Source: Strigamia acuminata (Eukaryota; Arthropoda; Chilopoda; Geophilomorpha; Linotaeniidae). From it: a DNA stretch of 64,000 nucleotides. Under the pieces are notes generated by a model, which was given only the letters and a program-made list of their open reading frames with translations, made no database searches and was not told where the DNA came from. Below are positions 13,212 to 22,801 of the stretch, piece after piece. The DNA lies in assembly GCA_949358305.1 (NCBI GenBank), contig OX442315.1:17634427-17698426 (forward strand), read 5' to 3'. The position numbers and the translations under genes were made by a program. How positions within the stretch are numbered: the stretch's first letter is position 1; the number at the start of each line of letters is the position of its first letter.

Positions 13212-14130
13212 ACGGTAATTTGAAGTGCCGCGGAAATGCGCACTTAAAATAAATTTAGTTATTAAAGTTAAATAAGTATAGTTATTTGCAGTGTAAAATA
13301 AATGGTTTATTTTATTTTATTTTTATAAATTAGTCTTAATTTTAAAATCCGAACGTGATGTTTTGATTTTACCTTATTTTTAGCCAATAGAAACACAGTT
13401 TTGTCGTGTTCCAATTAAACGGCGGAACTGGAACTTTTTGATAAGATGTGACGTGTAATCATACGATATCTGAGGTAATGGAAGTTTTAGAGACCGTTTT
13501 TTTCAAAATTTTGATTGTTTTACAAAAATAGTTTTATGAACTGAAAAAGAAATTGCATTCAAAGTTTATTCCATCAAAAATCATCAAACAACACCACAGG
13601 GCTATTTTTCTACGGAACTCTCGAAGGAACCTCATTCCTATTTACTTCATTTCCTCCTTTGGTTTGATGGTTTATTGATTATCATGCTGGCCACTAGATG
13701 GCAACACTATATTTGCCAACAGAGACATGTGATTTATTCAAGTCAAATGAAACATTAAAGAAATCTCAGCATTTTCGACAGTAATGAGAATTGAACAAGT
13801 ACTTTTAGCGATAATTCAAATTACAGAAAATAATTAAAGTCATATGAATAAACTCGCGACTTAAGAAAAATAAAATTACAAATTAGAAATGACAGTTTTG
13901 TTGATAAATATTTAAATTTAACTCTAAAATAAATAGAATTGTTAACTATGCGTATGAAACACACAGGAATTGTATTATTTTGCATTAAAATCTTGCTGCA
14001 ACTGATTGAGCAGGCGGCACTGCAGTGAAGCCCAAGGGATGCTTCTTGTTCTTGGAATGACTATTTTTATGCACTAGATAAAACTATTATTTTTTCTTGT
14101 TTAAAAATTTAAATTTTATTTCTATTAACT
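13212..14130 (+). repeat. Dispersed repeat R, copy 1
   Basis: About 0.9 kb closely similar to 21716-22655 over its whole length, with shared landmarks GCCGCGGAAATG, CCAATAGAAACACAG, GGCGGAACTGGAA and GGCCACTAGATGGCA. The first 270 bp are also found at about 60610-60880, directly upstream of the WASH gene. A short open frame starting MEVLETV survives in the second copy but is interrupted here. The class of repeat is unknown; I see no clear terminal repeats. Confidence 0.75.
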
Positions 14131-14361
14131 ATTATTATCCGGTAAATTAAAATTTATTCCTTTTAACAAACAACCTTTATTTTATTTTACATATTGCTTA
14201 ATTTCAATTTTTTTCTCGATAGTATTAAGCTGAAAGAAGGCTACAAAAATAAAACAAATTACGGAGTATTTTGTTTTATTACTTGGTTTGAGTTATCGTT
14301 TGTTTATTTGTTTTAATCTAGAGTCGTGGTCATAAAATTCGTCCCAGTCCTTGAAGCTCAC

Positions 14362-14494
14362 CTGAAGAATGAGCGTTTTCGGCTGTATCCACCAGATAGT
14401 GCAAAAACTCACTGGATGTTGAGACAAATTGACATTTAAATGATGTCACAGTCACACAATCATCTATAAACAGATTTTTGATAGTAGTCGCCAT
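14362..14494 (-). CDS. Putative first coding exon (MATTIKN...)
   Basis: AAGATGGCG gives a good start context at 14494. The frame runs 44 codons, ending ...DTAENAHSS, to a strong donor CAG|GTGAGC at 14361. The exit phase is 1, unlike the three candidate first exons to the left, so it probably belongs to another transcript. Upstream lies a GC-rich transposon-like fragment. No family recognised and no partner exon found. Confidence 0.3.
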
Positions 14495-14529
14495 CTTTAA
14501 TTTCGTTTGACCTGCGAGAGACCACTCTA

Positions 14530-14690
14530 CAGTCAGGCCCACCGTTACCATTGGGCTAACTGGGCTGCAGCCCAGGGGCGCCGGGCACAGGGGCTGGATG
14601 GGCACAGAAGGGCGCCGGGCACAGAAAAGTGCTGGGCAAGGGGCGCCTGAGTTTTATTAGCCCAGGGCGCTGAAAAGTGTAAAGTGTCGC
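14530..14690. repeat. GC-rich transposon-like fragment
   Basis: Repeated GGGCGCCGGGCACAG motifs and a CAGGCCCACCGTTACC-type border resemble the ends of DNA transposons of the hAT type seen in many animals. No transposase is present. The classification is an inference from the look of the sequence only. Confidence 0.3.
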
Positions 14691-14779
14691 GTCCTACTTT
14701 GTATAGGTTTAAATAGCGCTAACGTGTAATACTTTACCTGTGATCAATTATGCAAATACCCAAATGAATACCAAATGTG

Positions 14780-15590
14780 TGTAAATAAACAGGTAATTTA
14801 TTCACCAGGCTTTATGCCTTTAAAATACACTCAGTATACAACTAAAGTCGACTTGGTCAGAGTCGAACAAAGGATTTCTCAAGATGGCGTCGTCAGTTCC
14901 GCGTGGTCGGCGGAACAAAGGCGGCGTCTCGAGTTGTCGTTAATTCGTCACGGATTCGTCTTCACGGACGCGGTGGAATGCTCTTTCGAGTCTTCTATCC
15001 GTGCCTGTTGTCTAGGGTTTGGTTTAGCGTCGCGGAGGCCTCGTCTAGGAACTTTGGGGTTCCCTACAAAGCTCTCGGACACTTACTTCGGCGAATAATC
15101 GACTGGGCGATTATTCTGGGTGATTTCACAAGGGCTATTCTCGTGCTTTCGCAGGAATAGCTCGCAAGTGACTTCGTGAGAGTTACAGTTTGCACTTTAC
15201 TCAGCGATCCTCGATCAATCCTAACTTGTAGTTGAAGTTGGCCTGACGGTGAGGTAGTTGCTGTGTTCTTGGTGTCGTTTGTGTAAGTTCTGTCTTTTGG
15301 CGGGAATTTCTCCCTTTTATGGGTCAGTGTGAAGGGCAGGCACAGCCAATGGGGGCTTGCCACCCGTCACCTCACTCCCCTCGGGGCACACACCTGCTCA
15401 GGGAGAGGCGGAGCCAACACGAGGGGAACGACCCGTCTATTGCAGTGAGTCAAAGGGCAAATATTCGCTTAGGGGGAATATTTATCCACTTTGCTCACCA
15501 CAAAAGATGGCCCTGCAATCAGGAACAATCTCAATCTCGTGAGAAGGTTAGACTAAACGAGACTGAACGAGACTAAATTCGCCGCCATTA
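14780..15590. other. Moderately GC-rich region, unassigned
   Basis: This stretch is clearly richer in G and C than its flanks and holds overlapping frames of 85-107 codons on both strands. None shows a motif. It may be a repeat or LTR remnant; I found no second copy in the window. Confidence 0.25.
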
Positions 15591-15596
15591 TTAGCA

Positions 15597-15892
15597 ATGT
15601 TTTTATTCGTTATTCGCGACGGTTTCGCAATGTTTTCGCAAAATATTCGCGATGTATCTTTATTCGTTATTCGCGACGTGTTCGCGAGGTATTTTTATTC
15701 ATTATTCGCGACGTTTTCGCGACGTTTTCGCGACGTTTTCGCGAAATGTTCGCCAAACATCGCCCATATTCGATTGCACAAATGCGGGCGAAGTTCGCTC
15801 GCATTCGATCGCTCAAATGCGGGCGAAGTTCGCTCGCATTCGATCGCTCAAATGCGGCCGAACATCGGCCGCATTTGTGCAATTGAATGCGA
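15597..15892. repeat. Palindromic and tandem repeat block
   Basis: The left part iterates TTCGCGACGTT-type units. The right part (15769-15885) has two copies of a 34-bp unit containing the near-palindrome AATGCGGGCGAAGTTCGCTC, then a GCGGCCGAACATCGGCCGC palindrome, all flanked by the inverted pair GATTGCACAAATGCGG and CCGCATTTGTGCAATT. This could extrude as a large hairpin and looks like the end of a foldback element. Confidence 0.75.
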
Positions 15893-16762
15893 CCAAACAT
15901 CGCTTTGACGAGGCGCGCAGGGAGGTAGAAAAAAAACACAAACACCCACACAAGAAATAAAAATTTAGAAACACTTTTTTATGTGTAAACGTTTTACAAA
16001 AAAGTGCAATTGCAAAATTGGATAATCCTTATTTTAACTTCAAACAAGTGTGAACATACTTGCATTACCTTACTTCTACTTCTACTTCTACTTTACTTTA
16101 CTTTACTTCCAAGTGTGAACCAACCTTAAGAGGGCAAGGGTCGCCAGAGGGCCAGGTGGTGCCAATTATAGAATTATCCATTTAGTATGAATCGGAGAAC
16201 AAAGCATTCAAAAACTTAGTCTTGTTTCACAAATACATAATTTCCAAAGGAACCAACTAAGCTATTTCCCACATTTCGGGACTTTTTTAGTACTGGAATT
16301 ATTTTGCTAATATAAAACAATTTTTTTTAAAAAAATTATTGTTATTTCATTTATCTGGCAAATCCCTGAATCTGGAACTGCTCCAGTCCTGACCCTGCCC
16401 AATAAAACAACTTTTACTGTAAAAATGATTAGAATAAGGAAGAAACAAATTTGTCCTTATTTGTCAAACTTCCCCAACACGAGGTGAATATGGCTTGTCA
16501 TGGTTATTGCAGGTGCTCACAACGATTTAACTGTAATTGATTGTTACACGCTAGGTTTTCCACCACATTAAAGATACAGTAATGGATAAGATGACAGACA
16601 CTTCTTTTATAACATTACTTTCCATGGCTCCGCTAATATCATCTAATAAAACTGATCGGAAAGCAGTTAAACTTCCATTGGATGGTTTTGGTGGTATTTT
16701 GAGCAAATGGCACATCAACGAATACACATTGACGTTGTCGAAAGCTGGTAATTGCACATTTC
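15893..16762. repeat. Donor segment of an 870-bp segmental duplication
   Basis: This segment, beginning CCAAACATCGCTTTGACGAG, recurs nearly unchanged at 27513-28375. It includes a CTACTT/TTTAC microsatellite (16068-16108) and most of the last ENPP exon. It is the original because here the ENPP exon is continuous with the rest of its gene, whereas the other copy is cut mid-exon. Confidence 0.85.
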
Positions 16763-18372
16763 TTTTGAAACACGGTCCCGATGCTACAAACAGACCTTGC
16801 ATATTGACCACTTGATTATCATATCCGTGCATACCCGAAGTTCTATTGCTAAAATCACTGCCATCCTAAAAGAAACGAGGGAATTAGAGTTATTTTTTTT
16901 TTCTGTATGTACTTTGCCCAATCCTTTCTTGAAATTGTTCAGCCTAAAATAGTTGCTTCAACTTCACAAGTCTCGGCTCTCACAAATTTATCGGATTTCT
17001 GGACACAAAATATCCCTCTTCAGGTATTGCGATGATTGGCAGTACCAGTTTATTGTTTCGGTAATGAAACCTCTCAGGGATGTCTTCCTTGTGATAAATC
17101 TTGACATGCGCGTTTTTATTGTTCAACGCATTGAACACTTTGTCCTCTTTCCCTGGCTTTGGTAAGACAGAACCGATTGTACCAGTCTACATTTAAATAA
17201 ACAATGGTCAATTTTTTTTGTTGGTACGCGGGGGACATGTTTTTTACTTGGAAGATCAAGACGTAGTCGTCAAGGTCCAAGTGTTTATTAAGAACGAGGG
17301 CATTTGGTTCGGATTTTACAATCGGTGACATTCCATGGTCGGTTGTCACGATGATGTTGATTTGGTCGAGCATTTTGGTCTTATTTAGACGCGCTAACAA
17401 GTCGCCAACAATACCGTCCACATATTCGACCATTTTAGCAACTCGTTGAGACTCGGGCCCGTACCCATGTTCCTTTAAATCGGGTTCTTCGAAATAAAGA
17501 GCAACGAAGCTGAGGTTTCTGTCGACGAGCCACTCGACCGCGATGTTGACACGTTTTGAGAAATTCTGATTACCCTTGTATTTCTGGTAGAAATCCGCCA
17601 TTACTCCATCGTACTCGACCTAAAGTGAGTTGTTTATTTGGGGAAATGATTTGAATTATATAAGTCAGGAGTTACGTGTGAACCGGGCCAGAATGAGACG
17701 CCAGTTTTCAGTCCGTATTGCTTGGCTGTAATCCAAATTGGTTCGGATGCATTCCACAATTCGGAAGGTGCGTGTAGATAACTGAAGCTCTTGTTAGTTA
17801 CAGGATCGTACATGCTGGTGAGGACGCCGTGGCTTTCGGGAAACAAGCCTGAAAAAGAGACTAAAATGATAGTAGGTAGTACAGTGAAGCATTTGTTGAA
17901 ACTGACTACTGACCGGTAACTAATGTTTGGTGATTGGAAGCTGTAAATGATGGATATACGGGAATCATTCCTTCCGGTGCGCTTACCCCATCTGCGGCCA
18001 ACTTGTTTATGTTTGGCGCCTTGTATTTTGTCAGGTAATCGTGTGACGGTTATAAAACCGTATTTTCCCAGATTTAACACCAGATGGCGCTATTTTGACT
18101 AAAAGCGCGCATTTTTGGATAAATTGCGAGAATTATAATTAATTGTGATAATGGTGTGAATAAATATAAGTTATTTATTAAACATGATAAAAGTATTATT
18201 TACTTGAATATTGATTCTACCGAATCAATATTATATTTTATATTTACGTGTTGAAGAGAACCAATCGGACTCTTTCGGACCCAGTCTATATTAGGTCCGG
18301 ACTAAAGTGACCCACGAATCCGTGGATTCTGACGTCTGATTGGCTAACGCTAATCCTTCTGTTCTAAAGAAC

Positions 18373-18380
18373 TATATAAG
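18373..18380 (+). promoter_or_regulatory. TATA box of the solo LTR
   Basis: TATATAAG lies about 330 bp into the LTR, after the presumed U3. It is followed within 50 bp by pyrimidine-rich sequence suitable for a transcription start. Confidence 0.55.
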
Positions 18381-18794
18381 CTCTGGTTTTCCACCAGACC
18401 TTCGGCTTGTTTTCTGTATGTTTGTATGTATTGTTGGTTATCGTTTGATTTCTCTCTTTCTTATCGACACATCAGGCCCCCTCGTCTCTCATCAAATATG
18501 TATTCTTACAGATTGTGATATTGTTCGTTGTAGCGTATTTTCGGGAAGACTAACTCCGGTTACCAAATGGTCCCGTAGCGTTAGCTTGCTGTTCTAAGGA
18601 ATAGCGAGAGTTCGTACGGTGACATAATATAATGTTCCTACACAGTTTGGCCTTGCCAGATGTAAGTGGGCCCCTCAGCTAACTGGCCCCAGGTCGCGGT
18701 AAGGATGGCTGTTGTATATAATCTCTCAGGTCCCCAATGTTCTGTGGCTGGTCCTTCCGTACGTTAAAGGTCGGTAAAGGGCCGATATACAAGC

Positions 18795-19262
18795 GACACG
18801 CCGGGTTGGTAGCCCGTGAGTAATATCTAAAGATGTTACGTTAAACAATTACCTGGATCATGGTAATCCAACAGCGACAGCTGATTAATATTTACCCGGT
18901 GCTCGATCAAAGGATCCCGACATCGTAAGGCATGCTGGCGGATGGAAGTGTCAAAGCTTCCCGCGATTGTCTTCTCGACCGTCGTGACTGTCCCCGCCCC
19001 ATCGTATACTCCGGGTTGGTAGCCCGTGAACAGTATTCCAAATACTGTGCTAAACAAACTACTCGGTTATTGGTAATGCCGATCTGGTAGTCCCCCAGGA
19101 ACTGTTTACCCAGTGGTTGGTACCACTGAAAGCGACTTGACGCAGAAAACAAATACCCGGCGCCTGATCACGAGATCTTGTCGTCGTAAGGCATGCTGGC
19201 GGATGGAGTCTCAACAACTCCCGCGATGGTCCCCTCGACTGTCGTGACTGTCCCCGCCCATA
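18795..19262 (+). repeat. Tandem duplication inside the solo LTR
   Basis: Two diverged units of about 210-260 bp share GGGTTGGTAGCCCGTGA, AAGGCATGCTGGCGGATGGA and GTCGTGACTGTCCCCGCCC in the same order. The duplication helps explain the unusual length of the LTR. Confidence 0.75.
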
Positions 19263-20144
19263 GAATAACAATATAACAATTCATTTGTTATATTACCCTA
19301 ATAATAATGTTTTGTTGATTTGAACACGGAATATTCTAATGAACATTCCCGACCAAATACGAAGGATTCTTCGTATTAATAGATATCCGAGCTGCGGGAC
19401 CGAATACGTCTCCGTAGCGCTAACTGTGACGATGCCGCAAAGTCAGCCGCACCACTCGAACAGCATCGCCCGGAACCTCAACCAGTGTAGCCGCCGTTAC
19501 ACTTATCCAGAACCCCAACCCAGTTGTAATGTTAATAAACATGTAATTATATCACACAAAATCGTAAGTTGTTATATTTGATCACATATTCACGTTGTAC
19601 AGACTTCCGTAGCTTATCTCGGTTAGGTTATTTCTAGTTGTAGAAATGTCTTGTCTAAACCGATTTATCTCTTGTAATGGCTAATTATTCAGCCAAAAGT
19701 AGAATCGTCACAATCGTACCTGATTGAAAGAAAGTAACGGAAATGAATATAGAAATGATGAAAAGTGCAATTTGGTTTTGATCTACCTGAATCCATCCAG
19801 AGATATCAGCAACAGTTTGTTTTCTGCTGTCGCGTAGAATAAAAGTAATAAAAACGTATGCAAGAAGAAATAATGCATGTTTATTTGGTTCTGCTGAGTG
19901 ACAGGAAAAGAATTATTCATTTGTGTCCAAATACCGGCATTTCATTCAATTTCCTCGTTACTCTACCTTTTTTGGGAAAGGTTTGCCAAATGGAATGAAC
20001 TTTCCTTTACTTTTACAAGTGCCAGTTGTTGTGGTTTATATGTCTAAATCAAACGGGAAGTTTTTAGCAAATTACAATATTTTATTGACGACATATAAAT
20101 GATTACCAGCACCTTATCACGAACACAATAATAATAATAATAAT

Positions 20145-20275
20145 AATGGAAAATAATACTGGCACTCACAGTAGCCGGCGTAGCTGTGAAATTAGAAGGA
20201 CGTCCACGTCACCATAGAGAGTTTGTATTGTTCACTTTTCATTTCATTATAGTTGATGATTATTTTGTCATTTAA
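20145..20275 (-). pseudogene. FAM194-like gene fragment E (5' end)
   Basis: The minus strand reads ATTTCACAGCTACGCCGGCTACTGTGAG, nearly identical to the start region of copy B at 30120-30245, but the start codon is ACG. It ends in an AAT trinucleotide run. It is a promoter-proximal remnant of the family found at 22.8-30.1 kb, and cannot encode protein on its own. Confidence 0.65.
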
Positions 20276-20513
20276 ACGGCAGAGCTGAACATTTCTATTG
20301 TTAAAAACCAATGTTTTAGAACATAGTATAAGCCTATCGATCGACACCGTCGCGACGTCTAGAGCGACGCACGCATTGATTTCGCACAGGTGTTTGCAAT
20401 CAACTATTCCGGCGACGATCAGGAGGAACAGCAGCGTACGACTCACGGTCCTCACGGTGCTCACGGTCATCGTTCTCAGCGGGACTAGGATACGTTCATT
20501 CAATTAGTCGAGA

Positions 20514-21497
20514 ATGGTTTGCAACGCAAGACGCTCCCATGTGACGTCGGTCATCTTGATAGCACTCATTTCCAGCTCGTCTTACGTGCTCCACACGCTC
20601 GTGTACAACTTTAAGATGGACATGGACATGGACATGGACCTCCCGCAGAACGTAACGGAGGACGATGGCCTCATGACGGCGGTGACGGGCGCGCGTTTGG
20701 GCAACCAAATGATGACGTTCGCGGCGCTCGTGAGCCTGGCGCGCACCAACAAGTGTCGCGCGCTGCTCTCATCGCGAATGGCCAATTACCTCAAGTCTTG
20801 TTTTTCGGTTACGATAGGCGCGTTGACCAACGCGCACGTCGACCGCCTCGTGCCCTGGACCAACGTTTACCTCGATTATCTCATGCACGACGACTACCGG
20901 CGATTGTCTTGCGCCGACGGTCTCATCAACCTCACGGGCGGCTCTCCGAGCGACTGGAGGTTTTTCCACGACCACGAAGCGGAAGTGCGACGACAATTGC
21001 GATTTTCCGTCGCGTCCCAGAGCGCGGCACGTGCCTTTTTCCGAACTATCGCCCGAAACGATACATCGTCCGTCTATATCGGAATCCACGTGCGCCGGAC
21101 CGACTACCCCGCGTACTTGAAGAAGCAATCGTGCGAAGTGGCGGACGAAAGATATTTGAAGAAAGCCATGCGACTCATGCTGGCCAAGTATCCAAACTCT
21201 GTGTTCATAGTGGCGAGCGACGATATCGTGTGGTGTAAATCGGCGCTGAGCGATATCAAACCTCCTGCCTATTTCGTCGACCAATCGTTCTCGCCTTGCA
21301 CCACCATGGCAATTCTGGCGCATTGCATCCACACGATCTTCACGCAGGGCACCTTTGGCTTTTGGGCCGCCTATTTGGCAGGGGGCCAAGTCATTTACTA
21401 CACCGATTACTGCAACAACAATACGTCCATTTTAAAAAAATTCCAAGGACTACATCTCCCGAATTGGATTCCCATTTCTGCCGCCAGTCTGCAATGA
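20514..21497 (+). CDS. Alpha-1,2-fucosyltransferase-like glycosyltransferase (GT11)
   Basis: An intronless 327-residue type II membrane protein. A short cytoplasmic tail is followed by a hydrophobic anchor at about residues 12-32, so the enzyme should act in the Golgi lumen, moving fucose from GDP-fucose to galactose. Family motifs are clear: VYIGIHVRRTDYP (the HxRRxD donor-binding motif, near residue 190), VASDDIVWC (near 235) and GTFGFWAAYLAGG (near 285). The early GARLGNQM (near 60) is the usual opening of the catalytic domain. Length matches animal FUT1/2-like enzymes. A Met-Asp repeat (MDMDMDMD) follows the anchor. An in-frame TAG at 20505 fixes the start at 20514. The gene is far more GC-rich than its surroundings; with no introns this could mean retroposition or transfer, but codon selection is another explanation. 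Confidence 0.9.
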   Translation: MVCNARRSHVTSVILIALISSSSYVLHTLVYNFKMDMDMDMDLPQNVTEDDGLMTAVTGARLGNQMMTFAALVSLARTNKCRALLSSRMANYLKSCFSVTIGALTNAHVDRLVPWTNVYLDYLMHDDYRRLSCADGLINLTGGSPSDWRFFHDHEAEVRRQLRFSVASQSAARAFFRTIARNDTSSVYIGIHVRRTDYPAYLKKQSCEVADERYLKKAMRLMLAKYPNSVFIVASDDIVWCKSALSDIKPPAYFVDQSFSPCTTMAILAHCIHTIFTQGTFGFWAAYLAGGQVIYYTDYCNNNTSILKKFQGLHLPNWIPISAASLQ

Positions 21498-21715
21498 ATG
21501 ATTGATGACAGCACACATATCCAATTTGTATTTTCTCATTTAATAATTTACATTTAACAGAATTAAAACAATCTGAAAAAAATGTATCGAAAACAAAAAG
21601 AAAGATATTTTCCTACCGTAGTCGTAGTTATCAAAAGTGTCGTTATTCGTCGATGTTCCGTTTTGCCAGAGTCAATACTCTATTGACTCTGGGTTTGCGT
21701 ATCTCTCGCTGTGGC

Positions 21716-22655
21716 CACAAACGGTAATTTGAAATGCCGCGGAAATGGGCACTTAAAATAAATTTAGTTATTAAAGTTGAATAAGTGTGGTAATTTGCAG
21801 TGTTAAATGAATGGTTTATTTTATTTTATTTTTATAAATTAATCTCAATTTTAAAATCCGAACGTGATGTTTTGTTTTGCTTTATTTTTAGCCAATAGAA
21901 ACACAGTTTTGTCGTGTTACAATTAAACGGCGGAACTGGAAATTTTTGATAAGATGTGACGTAAAATCATACGACATCTGAGATAATGGAGGTTTTGGAG
22001 ACCGTTTTATTACAAAATTTTGATTGTGTACAAAAATTATTTTTTCAAATTAAAATTAATTGCATTCGAAGTTTATCCCATCAAGAATCAACAAACAAAA
22101 CCACAGGGCTATTTTTCTACGGAACTCTCGAACGTACTTCATTCCTGTTTCCTCCATTTCCTCCTGTGGTTTGATGGTATATTGATTAACATGCTGGCCA
22201 CTAGATGGCAGCACTGTATTTGTCAACGGAAACATACGATTTATTCAAGCCAAATAAAACATTAAAGAAATCAAAGCATTTTCGACAGTAATGAGAATAG
22301 AAAAAATACTTTTAGCGATAATTTAAATTACAGAAAATAATTAAAGTCATATGAATAAATCGCCTATATCCGACTTGCGACTTAAGAAAAATTAAATTAG
22401 AAATGACAGTTTTCTTGATAAGTATTTAAATTTAACTCTAAAATAAATAGAATTAATTACTATGCATATGAAACAGATATAAGAGTTGTATTATTTTGCG
22501 TTGAAATCTTGCTGCAACTGATTGAGCAGGCTGCACTGCAGTGGAGCCCAAGGAATGCTTCTTGGAATGCCTATGACTATTTTTATCCAATAGATAAAAC
22601 TAAGTTGGTATTTTTTCTTGAATGCAAATTTAAATTTTGTTTCTATTATTGTGTA
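21716..22655 (+). repeat. Dispersed repeat R, copy 2
   Basis: Near-copy of 13212-14130 in the same orientation. It starts at ACGGTAATTTGAAATGCCGC and ends near TTGTGTAGCGC, where the 3' flank of the FAM194-like copy A begins. A 62-codon frame at 21986-22174 starts with MEVLETVLLQNFDCV; the equivalent frame in copy 1 is broken, so coding is unlikely. Confidence 0.75.
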
Positions 22656-22699
22656 GCGCACAATAAAAACAACAACTGTGCAGAACAGAAATGTGTTCT

Positions 22700-22705
22700 T
22701 TTATT
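22700..22705 (-). terminator. Polyadenylation signal of FAM194-like copy A
   Basis: AATAAA on the minus strand about 100 bp past the stop codon. The same AAATAAAAGAACAC context is found after copies C and D. Confidence 0.55.
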
Positions 22706-22801
22706 TAAAAAGCTTCCAACAACTACTACAGCAATAACATAACAAGCGAACCCTCTTGTAGAAAACATGCGACAACGACACGTCCACTTTTCTTATTAAA
22801 T

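Larger units (their letters stand above)
18042..19712 (+). mobile_element. Solo LTR inserted in ENPP exon 2
   Basis: The element begins TGTGACGG and ends CGTCACA, the TG...CA form of an LTR, and is flanked by the 4-bp duplication ATCG (18038-18041 and 19713-19716). Removing the element and one ATCG restores a continuous ENPP exon. No primer-binding site, Gag or Pol follows, so it is a solo LTR left by recombination between two LTRs. It has a TATA box at 18373, an AATAAA near 19530 and an internal tandem duplication, so its own transcription would run in the plus direction, antisense to ENPP. A 4-bp duplication suits Ty3/gypsy-type integrases. Confidence 0.88.
16551..19878 (-). pseudogene. ENPP-family ectonucleotide pyrophosphatase/phosphodiesterase, broken by a solo LTR
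   Basis: Six exons on the minus strand: 19787-19878, 19713-19719 continuing after the insertion at 17914-18037, 17676-17848, 17248-17619, 17007-17186 and 16551-16865. Joined without the insertion they are in frame for about 420 residues, close to ENPP4/5-type enzymes. The start has a signal peptide (MHYFFLHTFLLLLFYATA). Metal and catalytic residues are all present: Asp in SLDGFRYDYL, the nucleophile Thr in FTASNHQTLVTG (usual context TFPNH), EEPDLKEHGYGP, TTDHGM and HGYDN. Such enzymes hydrolyse nucleotide or lipid phosphodiesters outside the cell. The carboxyl end is hydrophobic (ILSITVSLMWW), possibly a membrane or GPI anchor. A 1671-bp solo LTR sits seven bases into exon 2, so this allele should not give a normal transcript. 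The donor after exon 5 (TTT|GTGTCC) is poor; a better one, GTGAGA, would put the last exon out of frame. Confidence 0.85.

Noticed and set aside
15597-15960. Arg/Cys-rich frames on both strands near 15.6-15.9 kb
   Set aside because: Generated by TTCGCGACG and ATGCGGGCGAAG repeats.
18042-19712. A complete retrotransposon rather than a solo LTR
   Set aside because: No Gag, Pol or primer site lies inside, and the internal repeat is a head-to-tail duplication, not a pair of terminal LTRs.
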